From Saprospiraceae bacterium (lineage in GTDB: Bacteria; Bacteroidota; Bacteroidia; Chitinophagales; Saprospiraceae), in the NCBI GenBank assembly GCA_023301005.1, contig JALZVK010000283.1, positions 1-48,625 on the forward strand: DNA of 48,625 bases, given 5' to 3'. The notes beneath the pieces are model-generated. The model did no database searches, was not told the DNA's origin, and saw only the letters and a program-made list of their open reading frames with translations. Both the position numbers and the translations under genes were made by a program. Of the stretch, positions 35,397-44,391 are shown in pieces. The first letter of the stretch is position 1, and every line of letters begins with the position of its first letter.

Positions 35397-37413
35397 ATCC
35401 TTTCTTCAAGACAAACGCCGTCCGATTAGGCAAATAAACCTGTAACAATACATTCCCGTTTTCCTCAAAAGATTCAAAAGTCACCTTTTCATCAATCCGA
35501 TCATGACCCCCAAACTTTTTATTATCAGAATTTAGCACCGTTTTATATTTCCCTTTAGAAGGAACATTAAACTTATAATTAGGAATAGAATTTTTAGCAT
35601 GAAAATTAAAAAGAAAAATAAAATCCTTTTTCTCAAAAATAATAACATGGTTTTGAGTGTCCATGTTCAATTGATTCGCATGAGATTGAGAAAGGATATT
35701 ATTTTTAGTAATTAATTGAACCATCGCTTGGTCAAAATCATTTAGCCATTCATATTTCAAATTAGAGTTATCCACCAACGACCATTGTCTACGAGCATAT
35801 TTATAACTCCAATCATTACCAGCTCTAGGAAAATCAATCCATTCAGGATGCCCAAATTCATTTCCAATAAAATTCAAATAACCTTCTCCGCCCAAACTCA
35901 TCGTAATCAATCGAATCATTTTATGTAAAGCTATTCCTCTTTCAATGACCCAATCGGTATCTGATTTTATCATGTGGAAATACATCTCCTTATCCATCAA
36001 CCAAAATGCCAACGCCTTATCCCCTACCATCGCTTGGTCATGAGATTCTGCGTAAGCGATAGTTTTTTCTTTCGCTCTTCGATTCGTCAAGACACTCCAA
36101 ATCTCATGGATATTCCAATCTTCATCTTTGGAATGTTTTAATAATTTAATCCAAAAATCAGGAATTCCCATTCCTAACCGATAATCAAAATCAAAACCTC
36201 CCGACTCAATCGGTTGACAAAGTCCAGGCATTCCACTCATATCTTCCGCTATGGAAAGTGCATTTGGATTTATTTCATGAATCAACTTATTCGCTAATTG
36301 CGCATAAATCATCGCATCCCAATCCACACCTTCTTTGAAATATTTATCATAATGATCAAAGCTCACAAAGTGTCCATGATGATGATATAACATCGAAGTC
36401 ACTCCATCAAATCGAAATCCATCAAAATGAAATTCCGTCATCCAATAATTTAAATTGGACAATAAAAATCTCCTCACTTCATCTTTTCCATAATCAAACA
36501 ACTTAGAATCCCACGACGGATGATAACCTCTATCGCCTTCGTGAAAGTATTGTTTTTGCGAACCATCAAAATCATTTAAACCATCTTCAATATTTTTTAC
36601 TGCATGAGAATGTACGATGTCCATGACAACAGCAATTCCTAATTGATGCGCTTTATTGATTAAATATTTTAAATCTTCAGGCGTTCCAAAACGAGAAGTG
36701 GGTGCAAAAAAACTACTCACATGATAACCGAACGAACCATAATAAGGATGTTCTTGTACCGCCATCATTTGAATACAATTATATCCAAGTCGATGAATAC
36801 GAGGTAAGATATTTTCTGCAAATTCGAGGTAAGTTCCAACACCTTCTTTTTCTTGAGCCATTCCGATATGGCATTCATAAATTATCGGAGGCGTATTTTT
36901 CTTAAAAACAAAATCATCATCACTCCATGTAAAATCATTGTTATTATTCCATAGTTGTCCACTAAATATTTTAGTCTCTTCATTCTGAACAGCACGTTTT
37001 ATATAAACAGGAATTCGATTTTTAACTTTTCCATGAGAATGAATTCTTACTTTGATAAGTTGCTCATGTTGGAGTTGTTGCTGACCATTTTCATCGGGTA
37101 AAAATATTTCCCATATTCCATCTTCCTTTGCATATAAAGGATGCGTATCATTATTCCAATCATTAAAATCTCCTAACAAATAAAGCGCTTCAGCCGCAGG
37201 TGCCCACTCTCGATAATACCAACCTTTCTTATTGGTATCATAATGAAAACCTAAATACTGATGGAAAGAAGCATATTTTTTCAAGCTACCATATTCCTCA
37301 TTTATCCAATTAAGGGTATCATTAAATCTATCGTATCGAGCTTGAATATCAGGTTCGTAAGGAGTTAACCAACCATCTTCTTTTATGATTTGAAACATGT
37401 TTTTTGTTTGCAT
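35395..37413 (-). CDS. glgB: 1,4-alpha-glucan branching enzyme (GH13, eukaryote-like type)
   Basis: 'YHVSSFFAPTSRFGTPEDLKYLINKAHQLGIAVVMDIVHSHAVKN', 'DGFRFDGVTSMLYHHHG', 'LNFIGNEFGHPEWIDFPR'. Confidence 0.92.
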   Translation of the reverse strand: MQTKNMFQIIKEDGWLTPYEPDIQARYDRFNDTLNWINEEYGSLKKYASFHQYLGFHYDTNKKGWYYREWAPAAEALYLLGDFNDWNNDTHPLYAKEDGIWEIFLPDENGQQQLQHEQLIKVRIHSHGKVKNRIPVYIKRAVQNEETKIFSGQLWNNNNDFTWSDDDFVFKKNTPPIIYECHIGMAQEKEGVGTYLEFAENILPRIHRLGYNCIQMMAVQEHPYYGSFGYHVSSFFAPTSRFGTPEDLKYLINKAHQLGIAVVMDIVHSHAVKNIEDGLNDFDGSQKQYFHEGDRGYHPSWDSKLFDYGKDEVRRFLLSNLNYWMTEFHFDGFRFDGVTSMLYHHHGHFVSFDHYDKYFKEGVDWDAMIYAQLANKLIHEINPNALSIAEDMSGMPGLCQPIESGGFDFDYRLGMGIPDFWIKLLKHSKDEDWNIHEIWSVLTNRRAKEKTIAYAESHDQAMVGDKALAFWLMDKEMYFHMIKSDTDWVIERGIALHKMIRLITMSLGGEGYLNFIGNEFGHPEWIDFPRAGNDWSYKYARRQWSLVDNSNLKYEWLNDFDQAMVQLITKNNILSQSHANQLNMDTQNHVIIFEKKDFIFLFNFHAKNSIPNYKFNVPSKGKYKTVLNSDNKKFGGHDRIDEKVTFESFEENGNVLLQVYLPNRTAFVLKKG

Positions 37414-37567
37414 AAAATTGTGAAGCGAAGTTGTGAGAAATTATTGAAATGTAAATCTATGTCTTTTACGGGGATTGTTTGTTTTTGTTATTGGGTTATT
37501 TGAGTTGCTATGCTCTGAATTGCGTTTTGTAGTTTATCGTTTTGAATTAATTCTTGTAATCTTTCTT

Positions 37568-38110
37568 TTAAGAACTTTTGATTACTCTACTAATATTAAC
37601 GTGCTTTTCTACCAGAGGTCTCCATTTACTCTGATTAGACATAGTATCATAAATCTTTTCATGAAAGTAAACTTGAAACCAAGTTCTTTTATGAAAGTCG
37701 CAGATTTTTTCATAAGTTTTTTCGGAATGAATCATTAACCTTAAAATAAATTCTTCTTTAGGCTCTCTGTGGTTATTTAAAACTTGACTTAAACGAACAG
37801 GAGTTATATTAATATCTTTAGCAAAATGAACTCTTTTATTATATATGGTATCTATATAAGTTTTCAAGAAATCTGTAAAGAAATTATGTTTTTCATTTAC
37901 TGGATTTTTGGTAAATTCTTCCATTCTAAGTTTCAACTGAAAAAGTTTTGCTGTTATAATCTGGTCTTCTGAAAGATTTTTCATCCTTTTTAATCTCGCT
38001 TCCATTAACGATTTACCATCAGCTGTTCTTTCTTTTTTAGAAGCATATCTTGAATCAACACCATACTCAGGACTTGGTATTTTTTTATTATTATTTTTAC
38101 TTCTAGTCAT
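37568..38110 (-). CDS. HTH (XRE-like) protein, candidate antitoxin/regulator
   Basis: 'VHFAKDINITPVRLSQVLNNHREPKEEFILRLMIHSEKTYEKI'; overlaps upstream ORF by 8 bp. Confidence 0.6.
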   Translation of the reverse strand: MTRSKNNNKKIPSPEYGVDSRYASKKERTADGKSLMEARLKRMKNLSEDQIITAKLFQLKLRMEEFTKNPVNEKHNFFTDFLKTYIDTIYNKRVHFAKDINITPVRLSQVLNNHREPKEEFILRLMIHSEKTYEKICDFHKRTWFQVYFHEKIYDTMSNQSKWRPLVEKHVNISRVIKSS

Positions 38111-38570
38111 GGTCGTATTTTTTTATTAGGTTTAATATTTCTAGTAATTCTATACTTAATGTAGAACCTGTAATATTCATATCATATTTTTCAATATAAT
38201 GTTGAACAATCGTACTTTTTGGTTTTAAAGATACACATGCAAGTTCAGCATATTCTCTCAATGCAATTTTAGAGACATGCGTAATAAGATTTCCCGCAAT
38301 ATTTTCATGATTTTTATTCTGTCCTTTGTTTTCCTTTGAAACTGTTAGAAGTCTTATATGGATTCTCCATTCGTCAGGAATTCGTTCTATTGAAATTAGT
38401 CCTAATATATCTTTAGTCCCTTCTAATGTTAATTTATATACTTCTTGCTTTTTCTCCTTTTCCCAATCAAAGAAGTATCTTTTCTTTGTTAACAACTTGT
38501 AATCACCTTTTTCAATAAGTTTTATCTCTATTTTAAGTTCTTCGTTGGTTTTCGTATCTATTATAATCAT
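38103..38570 (-). CDS. GNAT-like protein, candidate toxin
   Basis: 'LTVSKENKGQNKNHENIAGNLITHVSKIALREYAELACVSLKPKSTIVQHYIEKYDMNITGSTLSIE' GNAT-fold-like pattern. Confidence 0.5.
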   Translation of the reverse strand: MIIIDTKTNEELKIEIKLIEKGDYKLLTKKRYFFDWEKEKKQEVYKLTLEGTKDILGLISIERIPDEWRIHIRLLTVSKENKGQNKNHENIAGNLITHVSKIALREYAELACVSLKPKSTIVQHYIEKYDMNITGSTLSIELLEILNLIKKYDHD

Positions 38571-38591
38571 ACAATATAAATATAGTAAATG

Positions 38592-38608
38592 TTTCCGTTA
38601 AACGGAAA
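38592..38608. promoter_or_regulatory. 17-bp perfect palindrome upstream of the GNAT/HTH operon
   Basis: TTTCCGTT-A-AACGGAAA, 21 nt upstream of the 38570 start. Confidence 0.7.
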
Positions 38609-38653
38609 TTAAAGATGTTAAATTTACTTAAAATGGAAACTTTAATAATGAAG

Positions 38654-38698
38654 TTGTTTTAAAATATCTTGATGGTTTAGAAAAACATTTTAAAACAA
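38654..38698. repeat. 12-bp perfect inverted repeat
   Basis: TTGTTTTAAAAT ... ATTTTAAAACAA with 21-nt spacer. Confidence 0.6.
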
Positions 38699-38851
38699 TT
38701 TCTATTTATGTTTTTGAAGGTTAGCTAACGAAGTCTTTTATACTGATTTGATTTATAGAGGATATTGGTAGATGCATTTATGAGTTGAATGTAAGTGCTT
38801 GTTGGGAAATTGATTTTATTCACTTTGTTTTTAGCTTGTTTCTTTTTGCAA

Positions 38852-39688
38852 TTAGTCTCTATTTAATAATTTCGTAAATGATAGAGATGCTAATTTATAA
38901 TTTCCATTTTCTTTTTTATACACTTCTGTTACCATAAATGGATTAGTAACTTCATTTCCTCCAACAACCGCTAACAATGTAATTTCATTTAAAAGTATTG
39001 CTGTGCTTCCAATTACATTTACAGAGACTTCATGAATGTCTGCTTTCTTATAATGAATTCCTCCACTCTTGATAATTTCGATTTCACGCTCTTTTCCCCA
39101 ACTTCCGCCCATGTGAACGAATACAGAATTTTCATGAAATAACTCTTCAAGTATTTCAACATTCTTATCTGACATCCATTGCCATTTATCTTTTGAGAGA
39201 TTGATAATTTCTTCTTCAGTTATTTTCTGCTTAATGGAATCCACATTTACACTTTGGAATAACTCTTCAGAAATTTTCTCCTCCCAAACTGTTCTTTGAT
39301 TACCTGTAATAGCAAGATAGGTAACTCCACTTTCAGGAGTTGCTGCATGCCAATGTTCTACATCAGGTTGACATTTTACGACCTCTCCTTTTCTTACAAC
39401 TTGAATTGGTTTATCTCTTTCTTGATATAATCCTTCCCCTTCAATTATTAATAAATGTTGTCCCTTTGGATGTTTATGCCAATCTAATTTCGCACCTTTT
39501 GCAAATTTGGCAACTGCAATATTATAATCAAAAATTGAGTCTCCTGCACTTAAATGACTTAACCAAACATCTCCCGTATGATGTACATTTGGTGCTTTTT
39601 CTCCTAGCGGAAAAATTGAATCATCTTGTGCAATTCCATAATTTGAAATTGCTATAATTAACAAAACAGTTTTTATAAATAATTTCAT
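38852..39688 (-). CDS. Secreted cupin + SnoaL/DUF4440-like (NTF2 fold) fusion protein
   Basis: 'AKGAKLDWHKHPKGQHLLIIEGEGLYQERDKPIQVVRKGEVVKCQPDVEHWHAATPES' followed by 'FHENSVFVHMGGSWGKEREIEIIKSGG...ITLLAVVGGNEVTNPFMVTEVYKKENGNYKLASLSFTKL'. Confidence 0.8.
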   Translation of the reverse strand: MKLFIKTVLLIIAISNYGIAQDDSIFPLGEKAPNVHHTGDVWLSHLSAGDSIFDYNIAVAKFAKGAKLDWHKHPKGQHLLIIEGEGLYQERDKPIQVVRKGEVVKCQPDVEHWHAATPESGVTYLAITGNQRTVWEEKISEELFQSVNVDSIKQKITEEEIINLSKDKWQWMSDKNVEILEELFHENSVFVHMGGSWGKEREIEIIKSGGIHYKKADIHEVSVNVIGSTAILLNEITLLAVVGGNEVTNPFMVTEVYKKENGNYKLASLSFTKLLNRD

Positions 39689-39740
39689 GTTTTTGTTTTT
39701 AATGACAAACCAACAATTTATAAATATTCACAAAACACAC

Positions 39741-41078
39741 CTACACACTCAACTTATGCCACTTATTAGATTTCAAATACCAAAAACTTAAAATATAAAT
39801 AGCCATCCAATAAAATATTTCAGAAGCCCAAGCCCACTCCAAACCTACCTGTAATTGTTTGATAGCAAATGTAACGTATAGCACATACGCAATGGCACAA
39901 ACGGTCTGAATCATTAATCCATACAAAGTCGCTCCCGCTCCTGCCAATCCATTAAAGTAAATTCCACTCAAAGCAAATATCATTAAGATTCCAAATAACA
40001 CATACAAAGTAGATTGAGCATCTCGAATCAAATCCAAATTGATTTCTCCAAAAAATGGATATAAACTATATTCAGGAAACATCACCACAGGCAACGATAT
40101 TGCAAAAGTGACAATTAGACAAAGTACCGCTGTCTTCCATATTAATGGCATCACTTCTTCCTTCCTATTTTGACCGATAAGATTACTCACCATCGTATTG
40201 ACTCCAGATGCAAATCCCCAAGTCGGAATCGATAACACTAAATATACAATTCGCATCATACTCGTAATCGCAGATTCTTTCTCTCCTAAATTTTCTACCA
40301 AACTAAAAAAGAAAAACCAACTTCCCATTCCTACAACTGCTTGCGCAACGATAGGCATAGATAATTTTTGTTGCTGCTTAATGATGTCAAAATCAATCTT
40401 TGGTAATTTGAATAAATTATAATCAACTGACTTTTTATCAAAATAAATGTACCCAACAAACAAAACAAATGCAACTGCCTCTGCTATCGAACTTGCTAAT
40501 CCTGCTCCTCCAATTCCCATTTCAGGAAATCCAAAATTTCCAAAAATCAAAGCATAATTAAGTACGATATTAATCACCGCCAATATCAAAGTATCTATAA
40601 CTATAAAAGTTGTCCTTGCTACACCTGTGTACAACGCAACGATTCCCACACCTACATAACTAAAGAAAACCCCCCAAGAACGGTACTTGAGGTAATCAAC
40701 ACATTTAAATAAAATATCAGGGGAATCTATGAAATAGGAAAAGAATTCTAATGCTCCATACTGCATAAACAAAAACATAAAAATCGCTAACGCCAATTCG
40801 AAATAGACCATCATATAAAAGGTCTTCCCTACTTCCTCTATAGCGCCTTCGCCCATTCGACGAGCTATCATAATTTGTCCTCCTTTCGAAAAACCAAATC
40901 CTACCGCAGCTATAATAAGATAAAATACTCCGACGATTCCTATTGCTGCCAAATCTGCTTCTGACAATCGTGCAAGAAATACTACATCAGTTGCAGCAAT
41001 AACGTTTTGCACAGCACTACCCAACATGATTGGAGTGCTTATAGCGAGTATTTGGCGATATGAAGTGTTAAGTTGCAT
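39741..41078 (-). CDS. MATE family efflux transporter
   Basis: 'ILAISTPIMLGSAVQNVIAATDVVFLARLSEADLAAIGIVGVFY', 12 TM pattern. Confidence 0.9.
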   Translation of the reverse strand: MQLNTSYRQILAISTPIMLGSAVQNVIAATDVVFLARLSEADLAAIGIVGVFYLIIAAVGFGFSKGGQIMIARRMGEGAIEEVGKTFYMMVYFELALAIFMFLFMQYGALEFFSYFIDSPDILFKCVDYLKYRSWGVFFSYVGVGIVALYTGVARTTFIVIDTLILAVINIVLNYALIFGNFGFPEMGIGGAGLASSIAEAVAFVLFVGYIYFDKKSVDYNLFKLPKIDFDIIKQQQKLSMPIVAQAVVGMGSWFFFFSLVENLGEKESAITSMMRIVYLVLSIPTWGFASGVNTMVSNLIGQNRKEEVMPLIWKTAVLCLIVTFAISLPVVMFPEYSLYPFFGEINLDLIRDAQSTLYVLFGILMIFALSGIYFNGLAGAGATLYGLMIQTVCAIAYVLYVTFAIKQLQVGLEWAWASEIFYWMAIYILSFWYLKSNKWHKLSV

Positions 41079-41212
41079 TACAGAAATGCAAGATTGCTAT
41101 TATCGGATGAATGGCAAAATTTATTAGACATAAATTAATTTTTCATAGGAATTAAATAATTTTTTATCGTTTCTATGTACTTCAATAACGGTCGAATTCC
41201 TACATTTACATT

Positions 41213-41803
41213 ATGAAATTTGTAGCTATTTCAGATACACATGGTTGTCATCGACAATTAGATTTACCTCAAGGAGATGTTTTGCTCCATGCAGGTGATG
41301 TATGCGATCAAGGTAACAAATCTCATATTGATGATTTTTTGAAATGGATAAGTGATTTAGATTTTAAATATAAAATATTTCTTCGAGGTAATCATGATAT
41401 TGATCTAACTACCAAAAAATCATTATTAGATATTGAAATTCCTGAAGGTGTTCATCTTTTAGATAATTCTGGAATTACGATAGAAGGCATTCCGATTTGG
41501 GGCGTTTCGTTTCCTATGAACTGGTATGATGATACTTGGAAACCATTTCCCCAAAATACAAAAATATTAATCACTCATCAACCTCCGCATGGGATTTTGG
41601 ATTTGACGCCTAATCATATTTCGAGAGGTCAAAAAGGTTTATTAGAACAGGTGCAAATATTAAAACCTAAAGTTCATCTTTTTGGACATATCCATGCGAG
41701 TTATGGACAACTGCAAACTGATGAAACGCTTTATATAAATGCCTCTGCTTATAAAGCTAGTGAACAGAAAATTGTGAATGAGCCTTTTGTTTTTGAAATT
41801 TAA
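41213..41803 (+). CDS. Calcineurin-like metallophosphoesterase
   Basis: 'ISDTHGCHRQLDLPQGDVLLHAGDVCDQG', 'FLRGNHDID', 'ITHQPPHGILD', 'FGHIHASYG'. Confidence 0.93.
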   Translation: MKFVAISDTHGCHRQLDLPQGDVLLHAGDVCDQGNKSHIDDFLKWISDLDFKYKIFLRGNHDIDLTTKKSLLDIEIPEGVHLLDNSGITIEGIPIWGVSFPMNWYDDTWKPFPQNTKILITHQPPHGILDLTPNHISRGQKGLLEQVQILKPKVHLFGHIHASYGQLQTDETLYINASAYKASEQKIVNEPFVFEI

Positions 41804-41819
41804 ATAAAAAAAAGAAATT

Positions 41820-42101
41820 ATGAGAATTGTAGGATATGTAGAACATCCCACTTTAAAAATAACTGTATTTCAAATGGATAATAAATTGTCCATCAAATTT
41901 GAAACAGGTATGTATGAACAGACTTATAAGTTTAGAGCAACCGATGAATTAAAAACATTGGAACAAATCAAAACTTTAGTGGAAGGTGATTTTGTAAATA
42001 ACGTGTTAACAGAATTTCAAAAAATGCATCAATTCAAAAATGATGCGCTTTCACAATTTTTACCGCAGGAAGAAGAGGATGAATTTGAGGAGATTATTTG
42101 A
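41820..42101 (+). CDS. Conserved hypothetical protein
   Basis: 93 aa, 16 bp after the phosphoesterase, acidic C-terminus. Confidence 0.65.
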   Translation: MRIVGYVEHPTLKITVFQMDNKLSIKFETGMYEQTYKFRATDELKTLEQIKTLVEGDFVNNVLTEFQKMHQFKNDALSQFLPQEEEDEFEEII

Positions 42102-42105
42102 AGTT

Positions 42106-42286
42106 TGACGAGCTAATTTGTTTAGTTCGCATTACTTACTTACTTCGTAAGTTTTTTTATTTAAATTTAAAAACAATACACTTACAAAGTAAGTAATAAG
42201 TTGATTCGTCATCCCGTTTTTAAAACGGGACATACTTCTCAAATCCTTAGCGCAGCATTCCCTTTTTCTGAGATCCATAAAAAAAC
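42106..42286. repeat. Family T element copy D with CCCGTTTTTAAAACGGG extension
   Basis: tttgacgagctaatttgttt...cgtaagttttttt...acttacaaagtaagtaataagttgattcgtcatcccgtttttaaaacgggacatacttctcaaatccttagcgcagcattccc; near-identical reverse complement at 48421-48550. Confidence 0.85.
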
Positions 42287-42320
42287 AAAAGCCATGAAGT
42301 CAAAGACTTCATGGCTTTTA
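42287..42320. terminator. Rho-independent terminator of the RRM gene
   Basis: AAAAGCCATGAAGT-caaag-ACTTCATGGCTTTT. Confidence 0.85.
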
Positions 42321-42339
42321 TATTTCTTATGGATGAAGA

Positions 42340-42669
42340 TTAATATCTTCCACCACCACCACCGCCGTAGCCACCGCCGCCGCCATAACCACCTCTTCCA
42401 CGTCCACCACCACCACCTCGGTTGTTATTTCTTGGTTCAGCTTTCTTAACAACAATAGTTCTTCCATCAATTTCAGTATCATTCAATGCATCAATTGCAG
42501 CTTGTCCTTCATCATCATTTGGCATTTCAACGAAACCGAAACCCTTGGATCGACCAGAGTCTCTGTCCATAATAATTTTCACGGATTCTACTTCACCGTG
42601 AGCTTCAAAAAGATCCTGTAGCGTACCCTCGCGAGTATCGTAATTTAATTTTGCTACGAAAATATTCAT
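42340..42669 (-). CDS. RNA recognition motif (RRM) protein with Gly-rich tail
   Basis: RNP2 'IFVAKL', RNP1 'KGFGFVEM'; RGGGGGRGRGGYGGGGGYGGGGGGRY tail. Confidence 0.95.
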   Translation of the reverse strand: MNIFVAKLNYDTREGTLQDLFEAHGEVESVKIIMDRDSGRSKGFGFVEMPNDDEGQAAIDALNDTEIDGRTIVVKKAEPRNNNRGGGGGRGRGGYGGGGGYGGGGGGRY

Positions 42670-43085
42670 CTAAAAAAAATTTAAAAATTAAAAAAAAGGA
42701 GAAATCTAAAGTGAAGCAAAGTAAGAATTAGGGGCTAAAAAAGTAATAAAAATTATAACTCAAAATAGTACTAATAAAAATGCTAAACATTAAAAAACTC
42801 AATAAGCCTTACAAAGTTATTATTAAAAAATCATATTTCCTATTTTATTTTAATATCTACGAAAATATTTATCAATCATAAAAAGCTGAATATCAAACAA
42901 ATACAAAATCAATTAATTAACATAAAATATAATTCCATTATATCCTTATCAAAAACTATAGTATTTTATTTAAGTTAAAAGCAGATTTAATATTTTTTTT
43001 TACGCTCTTTTTTGGGGTGAAATATCCGTGACAAAGTTTCAAACGGTGCAACGGTTTTACCAGTAATAAACAATTACGGTTTTCA

Positions 43086-44339
43086 TTAAAACTCAAATTG
43101 ATAAAAACTATCTAACCCTTGATTCCCAGTAGTATAACCACCTCCCAAATAAAGCGAATTACCAAGTACAAACGAAAACATTTTATTACTATTTTGAATT
43201 GGTAGGTCAGCAACTTTCTCCCATGAATCATCTGTAACATTATATTTCCAAAGGTCAGAATTTTGTTCAGCTAGTCCAGTCGTTGAACTAGTGCCTATTC
43301 CTAGACCAATATATCCTTCTCCATTATAGACGAAACTAATTCCATTTCTTCTTGCATTACCAGGGAAGTTATTTTTTTGAGTCAAAGTATTTGTAGGAAA
43401 ATCATATTCCCAAATCTCACTACTATTTTGATTTTGTGCAAAACTATTATCATTTCCCATTCCTATAATTACTTTTTCATCAAGTTGAAAATGGAACAAA
43501 CCAAAAGCAGCTAAAGTTGGTAGCTCCCCAATTACTTCCCAAGGAGTAGAAGCATCAGGGGTAAATTGCCTGACTTTATTATTATTACCAGAATTGAAAC
43601 CAAAAGGATTATTTCCAATTACATAACCTTTTCCATCATAAGCAAATGCAGCACTTACTTCAAGATGTTCATAACTTTGAGGTAGTGTAATTGGTAATTC
43701 GGAATGAAAAGTTACATTTCCATTTTGAGGATTATATTCATATATCTTTTTCTTCTCTGTATCATTATTAATATTACCTGAATATTCACCTAAGCCTGTA
43801 TAAAAAACATCATCTATTTCAAATACAAATCCTCCTCCTCTTTCAGGCCATAATTGAGATGCAAGTGTCCAAGTTTTGGTTGCTGGATCAAATTCCCATA
43901 ATTCATTTGGGAAATGAAATTGATCAGTTAACACTCCTCCTCCAACATAACCTTTTCCATTATGAGTGAAACTTACCATCCTCGCTAATTTTCCAAATGG
44001 TAACGGTTCTAGCTGAGTTAGATTTTCTGGAAATATTTGCCCAATAGCAACTAACAAAATATAAGTATCAATATTAACGCCATCACTCGCAGTTAAATTT
44101 ACATTATATGTACCAGCTTGTGTATAACCATGAATTGGTTCTTCTTCAGTTGAAGTCGTTCCATCATCAAATTCCCATAAATACTCCGTTGCATTCAATG
44201 AATAATTCCGAAAGGTTACTGTTCCAAATTCGATTATTGGAGTTGTAAATCTAGCTTCGGGAAATAGATCAGCCTCATCATTTTTACATGAAATGATTAA
44301 GAACATATTTAAAAAAATAAAAAGCAATATCTTTTTCAT
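43086..44339 (-). CDS. PKD + Kelch-repeat lipoprotein (paralogue 1)
   Basis: 'LNATEYLWEFDDGTTSTEEEPIHGYTQAGTYNVNLTASDG' PKD; 'NELWEFDPATKTWTLASQLW' Kelch blades; lipobox FLIISC. Confidence 0.88.
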   Translation of the reverse strand: MKKILLFIFLNMFLIISCKNDEADLFPEARFTTPIIEFGTVTFRNYSLNATEYLWEFDDGTTSTEEEPIHGYTQAGTYNVNLTASDGVNIDTYILLVAIGQIFPENLTQLEPLPFGKLARMVSFTHNGKGYVGGGVLTDQFHFPNELWEFDPATKTWTLASQLWPERGGGFVFEIDDVFYTGLGEYSGNINNDTEKKKIYEYNPQNGNVTFHSELPITLPQSYEHLEVSAAFAYDGKGYVIGNNPFGFNSGNNNKVRQFTPDASTPWEVIGELPTLAAFGLFHFQLDEKVIIGMGNDNSFAQNQNSSEIWEYDFPTNTLTQKNNFPGNARRNGISFVYNGEGYIGLGIGTSSTTGLAEQNSDLWKYNVTDDSWEKVADLPIQNSNKMFSFVLGNSLYLGGGYTTGNQGLDSFYQFEF

Positions 44340-44391
44340 ATTAAATTATGTATTGAGTTGATTCGGTTGACGGTCAACCAAACAAACTCTA

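Noticed and set aside
37475-37738. 87-aa plus-strand ORF
   Set aside because: Overlaps the HTH CDS antisense and has no protein-like features beyond hydrophobicity.
42201-42449. 82-aa His-rich plus-strand ORF (HHHHRRSHRRRHNHLFHVHHHHLG)
   Set aside because: Antisense translation of the Gly-rich tail codons of the RRM gene.
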